Assembly: GCF_042466665.1 (NCBI RefSeq)
Contig: NZ_CP162102.1
Location: forward strand, 8,618,001-8,682,000
From: Peterkaempfera podocarpi
GTDB lineage: Bacteria; Actinomycetota; Actinomycetes; Streptomycetales; Streptomycetaceae
Reading direction: 5' to 3'
DNA length: 64,000 bases
Shown here: positions 1-8,897 of the stretch, piece by piece
Position numbering within the stretch: the stretch's first letter is position 1
Layout: every line of letters begins with the position of its first letter
The notes under the pieces: generated by a model
Seen by the model: only the letters and a program-made list of their open reading frames with translations
The model's database searches: none
What the model was told of the DNA's origin: nothing
Program-made: the position numbers and the translations under genes

Positions 1-73
1 CCAGCGCGACCAGGACGATCAGGCCGAACAGCACGGCCCCGCTGACCAGGGTCCAGGAGCGGACGCGCTTCAT
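1..73 (-). CDS. ABC transporter permease, DppC/OppC-like (5' end only)
   Basis: Only the first 24 codons are inside the window. They read as a short basic segment (MKRVRSW) followed by a hydrophobic stretch (LVSGAVLFGLIVLVAL), which is the cytoplasmic start and first membrane helix expected of a DppC-type inner-membrane permease. The ATG overlaps the TGA of the DppB-like gene by four bases (ATGA), so the two are translationally coupled. Position after a family 5 binding protein and a DppB permease makes the second permease the expected identity. The sequence alone shows only a coupled membrane protein start. Confidence 0.75.
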   Translation of the reverse strand, partial: MKRVRSWTLVSGAVLFGLIVLVAL

Positions 74-1074
74 CGGGTGCCTCCGGCAGAGGGAGCGGCG
101 GCCCCGGAGAGCCGCCCGCGCAGGCGGGGGTCGATCAGGCGCTGCACCAGGTCGGCCAGGAAGCCGATCACCAGGACCGCGAGGGTGCTCACCAGCAGCA
201 CCCCCTGGATGACCGGGTAGTCGTGCTGCGAGATCGCCTGGGCGAGCTGGCTGCCGAGCCCGGGCAGCGCGAAGACGTTCTCCACCACCACGGCGCCCAG
301 CAGCGTGGTGGCGAGCTCGATGCCCAGCACCGAGATCACCGGCACCACGCCGTTGCGCAGGCCGTGCCGCCACATCGCGCCGCGGAACGAGGCGCCGAGT
401 GCCCGCGCGGTGCGCAGGTAGTCGCTGCCGAGTACATCCAGCGCGGCCGAGCGGACATAGCGGGTGAGGGAGGCGGCCATCACCAGGGCCACCGTGACCA
501 CCGGCAGCACCAGTGACCGCACGGCGTTGCCCGGGTCCGACCAGCCGTCCTGCGGGAAGCCGCCGGCCGGCAGCACCCGCAGGTGCAGCGCGAAGACGGT
601 GACCAGGATCATGCCGACCCAGAACACCGGCACCGCGATGCCCAGCTGGGAGACCGCGCTCAGCAGCGTGCCGTACCAGGTACGGGAGCGGTGCGCGGCG
701 ATGAACCCGGCGGGCAGCGCGATCAGCACGGCCAGCACGAAGGCCGACAGGGTCAGCGGGACGGTGACGTTCAGCCGGGTGACGATCTCCGAGCCCACCG
801 GCAGCGAGCTGACGAAGGAGTGCCCCAGGTCGAGCGTCGCCAACTGGTGGAGCCAGGTGCCGAACTGCTGCAGCAGCGGCTGGTCGGTGCCCAGCTCGTG
901 CCGGGCCGCCGCGATCTGGTCGGGGTCGGCCCCGACCGAGACCAGGGCGTTCGCCGGATCGCCGGGCAGCAGCCGCAGCAGCAGGAACAGCACCACGCTG
1001 GCCAGCAGCAGCGAGACGACCAGGAAGCCGAGCCGCCGCAGCAGATAGCCCGCCATGCCGGTGGGTCGGGTCAT
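70..1074 (-). CDS. ABC transporter permease, DppB/OppB family
   Basis: This 334-residue protein is one of the two membrane subunits of a dipeptide/oligopeptide-type importer. It has the family layout: an N-terminal helix (GYLLRRLGFLVVSLLLASVVLF), the characteristic RLLPGDPA segment near residue 35, a periplasmic-side insert, then five further hydrophobic segments from about residue 105. The cytoplasmic EAA-loop that docks the ATPase is visible as DYLRTARALGAS in the C-terminal third, and ENVFALPGLG follows. Its ATG shares one base with the stop of the upstream binding-protein gene, and its stop overlaps the next permease start. No ATPase genes lie in the window; they would be to the left. Confidence 0.92.
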   Translation of the reverse strand: MTRPTGMAGYLLRRLGFLVVSLLLASVVLFLLLRLLPGDPANALVSVGADPDQIAAARHELGTDQPLLQQFGTWLHQLATLDLGHSFVSSLPVGSEIVTRLNVTVPLTLSAFVLAVLIALPAGFIAAHRSRTWYGTLLSAVSQLGIAVPVFWVGMILVTVFALHLRVLPAGGFPQDGWSDPGNAVRSLVLPVVTVALVMAASLTRYVRSAALDVLGSDYLRTARALGASFRGAMWRHGLRNGVVPVISVLGIELATTLLGAVVVENVFALPGLGSQLAQAISQHDYPVIQGVLLVSTLAVLVIGFLADLVQRLIDPRLRGRLSGAAAPSAGGTR

Positions 1075-2603
1075 CAGCTCGACTTCTTGATGCCGTAGGC
1101 GAAGAACTGCGAGTTCAGGCCGTTGAGCGGGTAGCCGGTGACCTTGGCGGAGGAGACCACGATCTGCGGGTACAGGTACAGCCAGTCACTGGCCGCGTCC
1201 TGGGCGATCTGCTCGTTGACCTTCTTCAGCAGCGCGGTCTGCTGCGCCGCGGTGCCGGACTGCTCGGCCTGGTCGACCCACGTGGTCACCTGGGGGTTGT
1301 CGTAGCCCCAGTAGAAGTCGGGGTTGCCGTACCAGACCACGTCGCGGTCGTTGACGTGCTCCTGGAGCGTCGCGGTGAAGTCGTGGTTCTGGTAGACCTT
1401 CGTGTACCACTCGTCCGGGGTGATCACATTGATCTTGACGGTGATGCCGACCTTCGCCAGCGCGGCCTTGATGAAGGTGGCCGCGGTCGGGTGCGGGTCG
1501 TAGTTCGGCGTGTCCAGCGTGAAGCTGAAGCCGTTCGCATAGCCCGCCTGCGCCAGCTCCTTCTTGGCCAGCGCGGTGTCGTACGGGTTGACCTTGGTCA
1601 GGTCCTCGTACCACGGGTCGGTCGGCGGGACCATCGAGCCGATCAGGGTGCCGTAGTCGCCCCAGACCGACTGCAGCAGCTGCTTGTTGTCGATCGCCGA
1701 GGTGACGGCCTTGCGGACCAGGGCGTTGTCGAAGGGCTTGGCCTTGTCGTTGAAGGCCAGCAGCAGCTTGGTGGTGGAGTGGCCGTCGTTGACCTTGTAG
1801 CTGGGGTTGCTCTTGAACTGGTCGAGCGCGTCCGGGCTCTGCTCGCTGGTGACCACGTCCACGGCGTTGGTCAGCAGGGCGTTGTTGAGCGCGGTGGCGT
1901 CCTTGTAGTAGTGGAAGACCGCCTTGGCGTTGGAGGCCTTGGTTCCCCAGTAGCCGCTCCAGCGGGCCAGGCTGAGGGCCGAGCCGCGGGTCCACTTGTC
2001 CAGCTTGTACGGGCCGGTGCCGGCCTCGGAGGTCTTGAGGTCGCCGGCCTGGTGGTCGATGATCCAGACGTAGCTGAGGTTGTAGACGAACGAGATCGAC
2101 TTGGAGCTGAGGGTCACCTTCACGGTGTCCGCGGCCGGGGTGTCGATGCTCTTGACGACCTCGAGGTTGCTCTTGCGCGCGGACTTGGAGTCCTTGGCGA
2201 GCACCTTCTCGATGCTGTACTTCACATCCGCCGAGGTGAGCGGGTGGCCGGTGTGGAAGGTCACACCGCTGCGCAGCTTGAAGGTGTAGGTCAGGCCGTC
2301 CGGGCTGACCGAGTAGCTCTGCGCCAGCAGGTTCTGCACCTTGCCGTCGTCGGTGAGCTTGAAGAGCCCCTCGTAGACATTGCCGTTGAGCGCCTCGGTG
2401 ACGCCCTGGCCGCCACCGGCGGTGTTGTCCAGGTTCTGCGGCTCGTAGAGCGAGCCGATCGCCACGGCGGCGTCGGGGTTGTACGCACCCGAGCCGCCGG
2501 AGGCGGAGGAGTTCGAGCCGCCGCCGGAGCCGCACGCGGCCAGGGTGAGGCTGAGGGCGGCGGCCAGGGCGCCGCCGAGGACGGGGAGGGTCTTGATGCG
2601 CAT
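1074..2603 (-). CDS. ABC transporter substrate-binding lipoprotein, family 5
   Basis: This is the extracellular solute receptor of the peptide-type importer. The ATG at 2603 was chosen because it gives a proper lipoprotein signal (MRIKTLPVLGGALAAALSLTLAAC) with lipobox LAAC and a GGAGCC ribosome site upstream; an ATG nine codons earlier has no such support. The mature part is about 485 residues and has family 5 landmarks: TFKLRSGVTFHTGHPLTSADV near the first third, the GTGPYKL motif, and VRKAVTSAIDNKQLL. Substrate (dipeptide, oligopeptide, nickel or other) cannot be read from sequence. It is followed without a gap by the DppB-like permease. Confidence 0.92.
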   Translation of the reverse strand: MRIKTLPVLGGALAAALSLTLAACGSGGGSNSSASGGSGAYNPDAAVAIGSLYEPQNLDNTAGGGQGVTEALNGNVYEGLFKLTDDGKVQNLLAQSYSVSPDGLTYTFKLRSGVTFHTGHPLTSADVKYSIEKVLAKDSKSARKSNLEVVKSIDTPAADTVKVTLSSKSISFVYNLSYVWIIDHQAGDLKTSEAGTGPYKLDKWTRGSALSLARWSGYWGTKASNAKAVFHYYKDATALNNALLTNAVDVVTSEQSPDALDQFKSNPSYKVNDGHSTTKLLLAFNDKAKPFDNALVRKAVTSAIDNKQLLQSVWGDYGTLIGSMVPPTDPWYEDLTKVNPYDTALAKKELAQAGYANGFSFTLDTPNYDPHPTAATFIKAALAKVGITVKINVITPDEWYTKVYQNHDFTATLQEHVNDRDVVWYGNPDFYWGYDNPQVTTWVDQAEQSGTAAQQTALLKKVNEQIAQDAASDWLYLYPQIVVSSAKVTGYPLNGLNSQFFAYGIKKSS

Positions 2604-2723
2604 GAAAGGCTCCGGAGCAGCAGGCAGCATGTGGCCGCAGGCATGACGGTCAGAAGAGGGCGCGCGTGCGCCGACCGCTGGGGGTCGGGCGGGTGACGGG
2701 GCTGGGGGAGAGCCGGGGACGGC

Positions 2724-3461
2724 TCAGTGGACGGAGTGGCCGTCGCGGAGGACCAGCTGCTTCTCACCGGCTTCGACAGCCAGGTGGAGGCGGTTCTGCC
2801 GCGGCGGCATCGGACAGTTGTACTGGGCCGAGAAGCCGCACGGCGGTACAAAGGCCCGGTTGAAGTCCAGGACGACGGTGTCGCTGCCCGCCTCGCGCGG
2901 AACGAACAGGAAGCGCCCCGCGCCGTAGGTGTCGGCTCCGTTGGTGGGGTCGCCGAAGACCAGCAGCAGCGTGCCCTCGTCGTCGAACGCGTGCAGGGCG
3001 TAGTCCACGCCGTCGAGAGTGAACCGGATGTCACCGGGGACCGGGAGGTCGCGGGTGGCCCCGGCGTCGCGGATGTGCTCGAACGGGATCCGGCGCTCCT
3101 CCGAAACCGGCACAAAGGCGGCCTCGACCACCCACTCCGGGTTGAAGGGGTAGCGGTCGATCCGCTCGAAGTGCCGGATGGCGGGCGAGTCGGCGTCCCA
3201 GAACCGCAGCGCGTGCTGCGGCAGGCCGGTGGCCAGGTCGGTGCGCCGGACAGTGGTGACCGTCACACTCTCCGGCAGCCCCGCACGGGCCGACTCGAGG
3301 TCCGGCGACTCGCCCTCCGGCAGCCAGCGGGTCTCCACCAGCGCGAGGTTCCCCTGCGGTGCGGTCACTGCCGCCTCGCGGCTCCGACACCATGCCTCCC
3401 AGCCGTCCTGGGCGTCGGCGAGGCTCGGGGCGCGAAGGGCATGGTGCATGGGGCTACTCAC
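2724..3461 (-). CDS. DUF1684 family protein
   Basis: This 245-residue protein carries the features I associate with DUF1684: a long beta-rich middle section, the segment VVLDFNRAFVPPCGF with conserved N-R-A-F-x-P-P-C, the CPMPPRQNRL motif, and the closing AVEAGEKQ. The function of the family is unknown; it is not an obvious enzyme or transporter. It lies 120 bp upstream of the substrate-binding protein on the same strand and may be the first gene of that operon. Translation could begin at the GTG at 3461 or an in-frame ATG at 3449; neither has a decisive ribosome site. Confidence 0.8.
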   Translation of the reverse strand: MSSPMHHALRAPSLADAQDGWEAWCRSREAAVTAPQGNLALVETRWLPEGESPDLESARAGLPESVTVTTVRRTDLATGLPQHALRFWDADSPAIRHFERIDRYPFNPEWVVEAAFVPVSEERRIPFEHIRDAGATRDLPVPGDIRFTLDGVDYALHAFDDEGTLLLVFGDPTNGADTYGAGRFLFVPREAGSDTVVLDFNRAFVPPCGFSAQYNCPMPPRQNRLHLAVEAGEKQLVLRDGHSVH

Positions 3462-4019
3462 TCACTGGGGCTAAGCATTGCTTTCGTCAGACATTACATC
3501 TGGTTATCGCACTGTCGTACCGCCTGTCCGTCATTCAAGACATCGTGTGGACACTGGCCGCCGTCCGGGTCGCTGCGCGAACCGCGGGCACGGCGCGGCC
3601 CAAAGGCCAGGTGGCGGCGTACGCCGGCCCCGGCAGGGACGATGCAGTGCCACCCCCGGCCGCACCGGACCGGTCAGGCCGGGGGCGGCAGTACCGGCTT
3701 GGTGCGGCCTGCGGGCCGCGCCCCGCCCGGACCGGCGGTGCGCCCGTACGGGGCGAGCCGGCGCAGGGCGAGTTCGGCCGGGAGGGCTGCCCCGTCGGGG
3801 ACGGCCGCGTCGTCGAAGGCGGCGCCGGGAGCGTGATCGCCCGGGGCCGTGGTCGATGCCGGCCGCGATACCGGTGTCGGTGTCGGTGCCGGTGTGGGTG
3901 GCTACGTCGGGGTGTACCTGAACCTGCACACCACTCCGCCGGTGTTCCCTGTCGCAGGTGCGGCCTGGGAAGAGGAGGCGTCCGGGTGCAGAACGGGGGA
4001 GGTGCCTGCGGGTGCGGTG
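3462..4019. other. Gene-free interval (558 bp)
   Basis: I see no gene here. Frames open on both strands are arginine/proline/glycine-rich shadows of high GC. The right part holds a short run of GGTGTC/GGTGCC hexamers (about 3868-3901). The left edge is noticeably less GC-rich and should contain the promoter of the leftward DUF1684/importer genes, but I cannot pick a convincing -10/-35 pair. Confidence 0.5.
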
Positions 4020-4532
4020 TCAGGCCAGCACTTCCCGAAGCCAGGCCCTTTCGGCACGGCTGGTGGCGCGGGCGATGGTGAGCATGCCGCGCCGGTAGGG
4101 GTCGTCGGTGTCCTCGACGCCCAGTCGGCGGTCACCGTCGTAGAAGAAGCTCGCGGGCTGTTCCAGGAAATCCAATCGCCGACGCAGTACTGCGTGCTGG
4201 TCGGCGGTGTCGGGCAGGTGGGACAGGAAGGCCAAGATCGTGAAGTATCGGCTGCTGTCGCTGATGTCCAGGCCCCCGGCATCCCGCAGTCGGCACAGCA
4301 GTTCGCAGTGGCCGGCGTTGGTCAGGCTCAGGGTGTGCCGCTGAGCGGCCGAGGAGCCCCGTTCGGTCCGCCGGTCGAGCATCCCGGCACTGACCAGCCG
4401 GTTGATCGCAGGGTAGAGGCTGCCGTCGCTGACCGGCCGGACATGGCCGGACAAGTGCGCTATCCGGTGGCGCAGTTGATAGCCGTGCAGCGGTCCCTCG
4501 GCCAGAAATCCCAGGATCGCAAGTTCGAGCAT
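4020..4532 (-). CDS. PadR-family transcriptional regulator
   Basis: This protein of about 170 residues starts MLELAILGFLAEGPLHGYQL, the PadR opening in which LAEGPLHGYQL forms the first winged-helix segment, followed by SDGSLYPAINRLVSAGML (recognition helix and wing). The C-terminal half is the dimerising helical region typical of the Vir-like PadR subgroup. An upstream ATG at 4592 would add 20 residues that run through the operator region, so 4532 is preferred. It is divergent from the isochorismatase-like gene with 53 bp between starts, so it very probably represses that gene and itself. Confidence 0.88.
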   Translation of the reverse strand: MLELAILGFLAEGPLHGYQLRHRIAHLSGHVRPVSDGSLYPAINRLVSAGMLDRRTERGSSAAQRHTLSLTNAGHCELLCRLRDAGGLDISDSSRYFTILAFLSHLPDTADQHAVLRRRLDFLEQPASFFYDGDRRLGVEDTDDPYRRGMLTIARATSRAERAWLREVLA

Positions 4533-4544
4533 GCTGCTATTCTC

Positions 4545-4574
4545 GCACTCGAAACGAGGTACCTCGAATCGAGG
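4545..4574. promoter_or_regulatory. Putative PadR operator: overlapping CTCGA palindromes
   Basis: The 53-bp space between the divergent padR and hydrolase starts contains three overlapping inverted repeats: CTCGAAACGAG, the perfect 12-mer CGAGGTACCTCG (4555-4566), and CCTCGAATCGAGG (4562-4574, one central base). This is the only repeat-dense part of the intergenic space. It lies where a regulator would block both promoters. Assignment to PadR is by position only. Confidence 0.6.
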
Positions 4575-4585
4575 CAGGAGTCGGG

Positions 4586-5242
4586 ATGGCATACACCGAG
4601 GACTGGGTGATCACACGGGCGCGCAACGCTTACGAGCGTGGCCGGGCCTCGTTCGACGTACGGGCCGAACGGACGGCACTGCTGGTGATCGATATGCAAG
4701 ACGAATTCGTCCGGCCCGGCTGGAGTCCCTACTGGGTGCCCGCGGCCACTCGGATGGCGCCCCGGTTGCACCAACTGGTCGAAGAATGCCGGGCAGCTTC
4801 TGTCCCGGTGCTGTGGACCATCTTCGACGAGACCCATCTCGGACTGGACCGGCCGCACGCCTTACGGTTCCTCCCGCATGCCGACACCGACTGGCGCCGA
4901 CCGGGCCCCGCCGAAGTGTGGGCCCCGATGGGCCGACGCCCCGAAGAGGCCCTCATCCGCAAGCCCTCCTATGGGGCGTTCTACGACACCCCGCTCGACA
5001 CGATGCTCCGCAACCTCGGCCGCGACACGGTCATCGTCACGGGAACGCTCACCAACTACTGTTGCGGCACCACGGCCCGGCAGGCATACGAACGCGGCTA
5101 CAAGGTCATCTTCGGCTCCGACGTCACAGCCACCGACGACGAGTCCAGGCAGGAACCTGAACTCGCGGTCCTGCGCAAGGGTTTCGCCCTCGTGCTGACC
5201 GCCGAGGAGATCACCGACCGGCTGACAACACCGACATACTGA
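4586..5242 (+). CDS. Isochorismatase-family cysteine hydrolase
   Basis: This is a 218-residue cytosolic hydrolase of the isochorismatase-like fold. The catalytic triad is visible: Asp36 in LLVIDMQDEF, Lys126 in IRKPSYGAF, and Cys159 in GTLTNYCCGTTARQA, where the second Cys is an extra. The family includes isochorismatases, nicotinamidases, N-carbamoylsarcosine amidases and similar amide or vinyl-ether hydrolases; the motif set does not choose between them. An AGGAG ribosome site sits just before the ATG. The gene is alone, divergent from a PadR regulator, and ends before a hairpin shared with the convergent dehydratase gene. Control by a ligand of the PadR protein is likely. Confidence 0.88.
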   Translation: MAYTEDWVITRARNAYERGRASFDVRAERTALLVIDMQDEFVRPGWSPYWVPAATRMAPRLHQLVEECRAASVPVLWTIFDETHLGLDRPHALRFLPHADTDWRRPGPAEVWAPMGRRPEEALIRKPSYGAFYDTPLDTMLRNLGRDTVIVTGTLTNYCCGTTARQAYERGYKVIFGSDVTATDDESRQEPELAVLRKGFALVLTAEEITDRLTTPTY

Positions 5243-5317
5243 TGCCCGTCGTACTCGCTCACCAGGGGCCTTCACCGCCATGACGTGTAAGCACCTGGGA
5301 TCAACCCGGGTCCCACA

Positions 5318-5340
5318 AGGGGGCAGAGGCCCCGCCCCCT
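5318..5340. terminator. Hairpin between convergent genes
   Basis: AGGGGGC and GCCCCCT form a perfect 7-bp stem around a 9-nt loop, between the ends of the hydrolase (5242) and the dehydratase (5348). There is no T-run, as is usual in Streptomyces. It can serve both directions. Confidence 0.6.
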
Positions 5341-5347
5341 GATCGCA

Positions 5348-6328
5348 TCAAGACCTGTGGACGGGAGTCGCACCGACCCAGCGGTGATAGGCGCCGACGT
5401 CGACGTTGCTGCCGCACACGATGGTGACCACGTGTCGGCCGTCGAAGCGGTCGCGGTCCTCGAGGATCGCCGCGATGCCGAGCGCGGCCGACGGTTCTAC
5501 GACGAGACCGGCATGGTCAAGGAGCATCCGCATGCCGGCGACGATCGACGCTTCCTGGACCAGGACGGCGTCGTCGGCGACCAGGAGGAGGTCGTTCAGA
5601 ACGGCCGGGATGGGACGCCGGCCGGCGACGCCGTCAGCGATGGTGTTGGTCGAGTCGGTGGTGACGACGCGCCGCCGGTGCCACGAGTGCGTCATCGCCG
5701 GTGCGCCCAGCGGCTGGACGCAGATCACCTCGGCTTCGGGTGCCATGGCCTTCATGACATGGCCCACGCCAGTGGCCAGTGCCCCGCCGCCGAGAGCGAT
5801 CAGGACGGCGTCGAATGACGGCGCGGCATCCACCAGTTCCAGGCCGATGGTCGCCGCGCCCTCGCAGGTCTCGATGTCCAGGCTGTCCTCGACCAGCCGG
5901 ATGCCGTCGCAGCGCGCGATGGCCGCGGCCCGCTCGCGCGCGATCTCGTGGTCGCCATCCACCAGCTCCAGCCTGGCGTCCAGCGCGCGGATGCGATCAA
6001 GCTTGGCCACAGTCGCAAAACGGGATGCCACAACGGTGACGTCCAGCCCGCGGCCGCGACCGGACCACGCGAGGGCCTGGCCAAGGTTGCCCGCGCTCGC
6101 ACACACGACGGCTCGCGAGCCATTGTCAGCGAGCAGACTCGCGACGACCTCGGTGCCGCGGGCCTTGAAGCTGCGGACCGGGTTCGCCGTTTCGAGCTTG
6201 ATGCTCACCATGCACCCGAGAACCGGCTCCAGCGCCTCGCACCGATACAGCGGAGTGTCGAGAAAAACCGGGTCGATCACCCGGCGAGCCGCCCGGATCC
6301 GAGCAGTGTCGAGGCGCGTCTCCTGCAT
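5348..6328 (-). CDS. Threonine/serine dehydratase-like PLP enzyme
   Basis: This 326-residue fold type II PLP enzyme has the Schiff-base lysine in SFKARG (Lys55), the phosphate-binding glycine loop LGGGALATG (about 179-187) and the ring-nitrogen serine in VCGSNVD near the C terminus. It lacks the C-terminal ACT-like regulatory domain of biosynthetic IlvA, so it resembles the catabolic threonine ammonia-lyase / serine racemase group. Expected reaction: deamination of threonine or serine to a 2-oxo acid, or a related elimination. It stands alone, convergent with the isochorismatase-like gene. Confidence 0.85.
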   Translation of the reverse strand: MQETRLDTARIRAARRVIDPVFLDTPLYRCEALEPVLGCMVSIKLETANPVRSFKARGTEVVASLLADNGSRAVVCASAGNLGQALAWSGRGRGLDVTVVASRFATVAKLDRIRALDARLELVDGDHEIARERAAAIARCDGIRLVEDSLDIETCEGAATIGLELVDAAPSFDAVLIALGGGALATGVGHVMKAMAPEAEVICVQPLGAPAMTHSWHRRRVVTTDSTNTIADGVAGRRPIPAVLNDLLLVADDAVLVQEASIVAGMRMLLDHAGLVVEPSAALGIAAILEDRDRFDGRHVVTIVCGSNVDVGAYHRWVGATPVHRS

Positions 6329-6465
6329 GACACATCAGCGTAAGGGCCGCCGGCGCTGCACCACGACCGCTCGGTGAGCCAGGATCATGCGGGGCATCGG
6401 AAGGAACCGCCCCCGGATAGCCGTGGGTGGTGGGGGCGAGGTTCGGGACGGCGCGGGTGGACGGG

Positions 6466-6942
6466 CTATTGCGCGTCGTGGGGGCGGGGGTGTCGGGGGT
6501 GGTGGTGCTCGGTCAGGACGCTGAGCAGGTGGATGAGTTCGTCCTGCTGGACGGGGGTGAGGGGGGCGAGGAGCTCGCGCTGAGCGTCGGTGATGAGCGT
6601 ATCGAGGCGTTCCAGGCGGCTGCGGCCGGTGGGGGTGAGGGTGATGACGTTGCGGCGGCGGTCGGCGGGGTCGGGTTCGCGGCGGATGCATCCGGTGTCG
6701 GCGAGCTCATTGAGGACGGCGACCATGTCGCTGCGGTAGATGCCGGTGCGGCGGCTGAGTTCGGCCTGGCTGGCGGCGCCGGCCTCGGTGAGTGCGACCA
6801 GTACGGCGAAGTGCCACTTGCGTGCGCCTTCGGCGGCGAGGCGCTCGCTGACGAGCCGGTCGGCGACGATCGCGGCCCGGGCCATCAGGCGGCTGGGGAT
6901 TGTGCGCAGCCGGGCGGGGGTGGGTTCGGGGGTCGAGCTCAT
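6466..6942 (-). CDS. MarR-family transcriptional regulator
   Basis: A protein of about 158 residues with the MarR winged helix: KWHFAVLVALTEAGAASQAELSRRTG, the recognition helix YRSDMVAVLNELADTGCI and the DPADRRRNVITLTPTGR wing. The start at 6942 is preferred to an ATG at 6975 because GGAGG lies eight bases upstream of it and because the longer start would sit inside the operator. It ends in a His/Pro/Arg tail. It is divergent from the epoxide hydrolase, with two identical palindromes between them. Confidence 0.9.
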   Translation of the reverse strand: MSSTPEPTPARLRTIPSRLMARAAIVADRLVSERLAAEGARKWHFAVLVALTEAGAASQAELSRRTGIYRSDMVAVLNELADTGCIRREPDPADRRRNVITLTPTGRSRLERLDTLITDAQRELLAPLTPVQQDELIHLLSVLTEHHHPRHPRPHDAQ

Positions 6943-6964
6943 GGGGGGATCCTCCGCCTCTTGT

Positions 6965-7005
6965 GTTAGTGCCACTAACAGTCTACCTTCGTTAGTGCCA
7001 CTAAC
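6965..7005. promoter_or_regulatory. Twin MarR operator (two 15-bp palindromes)
   Basis: GTTAGTGCCACTAAC occurs twice, at 6965-6979 and 6991-7005. Each copy is a perfect 7-bp inverted repeat around one central base, and the centres are 26 bp apart. The pair fills the space between the divergent marR and epoxide hydrolase genes. This is the classic arrangement for a MarR dimer bound at both promoters. Confidence 0.85.
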
Positions 7006-7031
7006 GTTTCGACCGCGAGTGAACCTCTGGA

Positions 7032-8132
7032 GTGAAGACCGTGATCAAGCCGTTCCGCATCGACATCCCCCAGGCCGACCTCGACGACCTGGCCGACCGC
7101 CTCTCCCGCACCCGCTGGCCCAATGAGGTCGCCGACGCCGGATGGGACTACGGCTTCCCGCTGGCGCGACTCAAGGAGCTCGCCGAACACTGGCGCACCG
7201 GGTACGACTGGCGTGCGCATGAGGCCGAGCTCAACGAGCTCCCGCACTTCACCACCGAGATCGAGGGCCAGAACATCCACTTCGTCCATGTGCGGTCCCC
7301 GAAGCCGGACGCGCTCGCGCTGATCCTCACCCACGGCTGGCCCGGCTCGTTCCTGGAGTTCCTCGACGTCATCGAGCCGCTGTCACGCGACTTCCACCTG
7401 GTGATCCCGTCCATACCGGGTTACGGCTTCTCCGGACCGACCCACGAGGGCGGCTGGGACGCCGTCCGGATCGCGCGGGCCTGGGCCGAGTTGATGCACC
7501 GGCTCGGCTATGAGCGCTACGGCGCGCAGGGCGGCGACTTCGGCGCTGGCATATCGACGGCGCTCGGCGCGGTGGCACCCGAGCAGGTCGTCGGGGTCCA
7601 CGTCAACTACCTCCCGACCCGGCCGGACCCGGACGCCGGCATTGAGCTGTCCGAATCGGACGAGGCCCGGCTGGACAAGGTCAGGCAGCTGATGGCCAAC
7701 CGTCCGCCGTACCAGGCCCTCCAGGCCCTCACCCCCCAGACCATCGGCTATGCGCTGACCGACTCGCCGGTCGGCCAGCTGGCCTGGATCGCCGAACGCT
7801 TCGCGCAGTGGACCGACCCGCGTACGCCGGTCAGCGACGACCGGATGCTCACCGACATCTCGCTGTACTGGCTCACCGCCACCGCGGCCTCCTCGGCGCG
7901 GCTGCACCACGATGTTCCCCGCGGGCGGAGCGTGCCGTGTCCGGTGCCGCTCGGCGTGGCAGTGTTCGCGCACGACATCACGCAGTCGGTGCGACCGCTG
8001 GCCGAGCGACTGTACGACATCAGGCACTGGTCGGAGTTCGAGCGCGGCGGCCACTTCGCCGCAATGGAAGTGCCCGAGCTGCTCGCCCAGGACGTCCGGG
8101 ACTTCTTCCTCACCGCCGTCAAGCACGACTAG
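7032..8132 (+). CDS. Epoxide hydrolase, EHN-type alpha/beta hydrolase
   Basis: This 366-residue protein begins (GTG) with the epoxide hydrolase N-terminal domain (FRIDIPQADLDDLADRLSRTRWP), then an alpha/beta hydrolase core. Visible landmarks are the oxyanion segment HGWPGS (101-106), the nucleophile Asp169 in QGGDFGAGIS, and a catalytic His in RGGHFAAMEVPELL near the C terminus. The expected reaction is hydrolysis of an epoxide to a vicinal diol through an aspartyl ester. Streptomyces carry many paralogues, so the substrate is unknown. It is divergent from a MarR regulator and probably induced when that repressor binds a ligand. Confidence 0.9.
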   Translation: MKTVIKPFRIDIPQADLDDLADRLSRTRWPNEVADAGWDYGFPLARLKELAEHWRTGYDWRAHEAELNELPHFTTEIEGQNIHFVHVRSPKPDALALILTHGWPGSFLEFLDVIEPLSRDFHLVIPSIPGYGFSGPTHEGGWDAVRIARAWAELMHRLGYERYGAQGGDFGAGISTALGAVAPEQVVGVHVNYLPTRPDPDAGIELSESDEARLDKVRQLMANRPPYQALQALTPQTIGYALTDSPVGQLAWIAERFAQWTDPRTPVSDDRMLTDISLYWLTATAASSARLHHDVPRGRSVPCPVPLGVAVFAHDITQSVRPLAERLYDIRHWSEFERGGHFAAMEVPELLAQDVRDFFLTAVKHD

Positions 8133-8345
8133 CGGGTCGTCGCCAGGAAGCACTGCCGGCCGTCGGCATCACCGCCGGCACCGTCGTTCCTCCACAGCCT
8201 TGATCGGCTTCGGTCCGAACTCCCTCATCCAGGTCTCCTCGGCCGCCGCCGTCGCCTGGCTGACGCCGCCCGTGAGCACGCCGTACGCGAGACCCACGAG
8301 AGGACAGCTCTGCAGATCCGGCGACCACCGCACTGGCGCAGCCGG

Positions 8346-8897
8346 GTGCGCCAGTGCGGCGTTGGGCAGGCGGGGTCTGAAGCCGCCGGGCTGGCCGGCC
8401 TGTTGCTCGAGGTGTGGGGCCTGGGTTCCGCGTCGGGCGGCCTCTGGTACGGAGCCCGGCCGCCGCGTTCGCCGCTGCCCCGGCAGCTCGCATGGCTGCT
8501 CGGTTGTGTGTCCCTGAGCCTCGCGATACTCGCCGTCGTGCCGGACCCGTGGGTGCTGGGCGTCGCCCTCGTGCTCGGCGGCGGCGTCATCGCACCCGTC
8601 CCCACGGTCTACGTCTCCCTCGTGGGCCGGATCGTGCCCGCGAGCATGCTCACTGAGGCACACGCCTGGATTGCCACCGTCCCCGCCGCCGCCAACGCGG
8701 TCGGCGGAGCGGCCGCAGGCACCATCGTGGACAGCCCCGGGGGCGTGCCCTGGGCCTTCGCTCTGGCGGGCCTGGTCGTCGCCGTTGCCGCGGTGACGGC
8801 CGCATGGCCGTCCGGGCCGATCAGCCGGGCTGACGCCGACACCGAAAGGACAACCGCGGCCGGGACGGATGACGACGCCACCGGCCCGACCGCGTGA
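8346..8897 (+). pseudogene. MFS transporter, C-terminal fragment
   Basis: The frame encodes only the last half of a major facilitator transporter: GLLLEVWGLGSASGGLWYGA, then helices around LAWLLGCVSLSLAILAVVP, VLGVALVLGGGVIAPVP and a final helix WAFALAGLVVAVAAVTAAW, with an acidic tail. About six N-terminal membrane segments are missing, and the 210 bp upstream contains no recognisable remainder. The first codons (MRQCGVGQAGSEA) do not look like a natural MFS start. I read it as a truncated, probably non-functional gene. Confidence 0.6.

Noticed and set aside
3531..4019. Long overlapping open frames on both strands in the gap before padR
   Set aside because: Arg/Pro/Gly-rich composition and lack of ribosome sites mark them as GC-driven chance frames.
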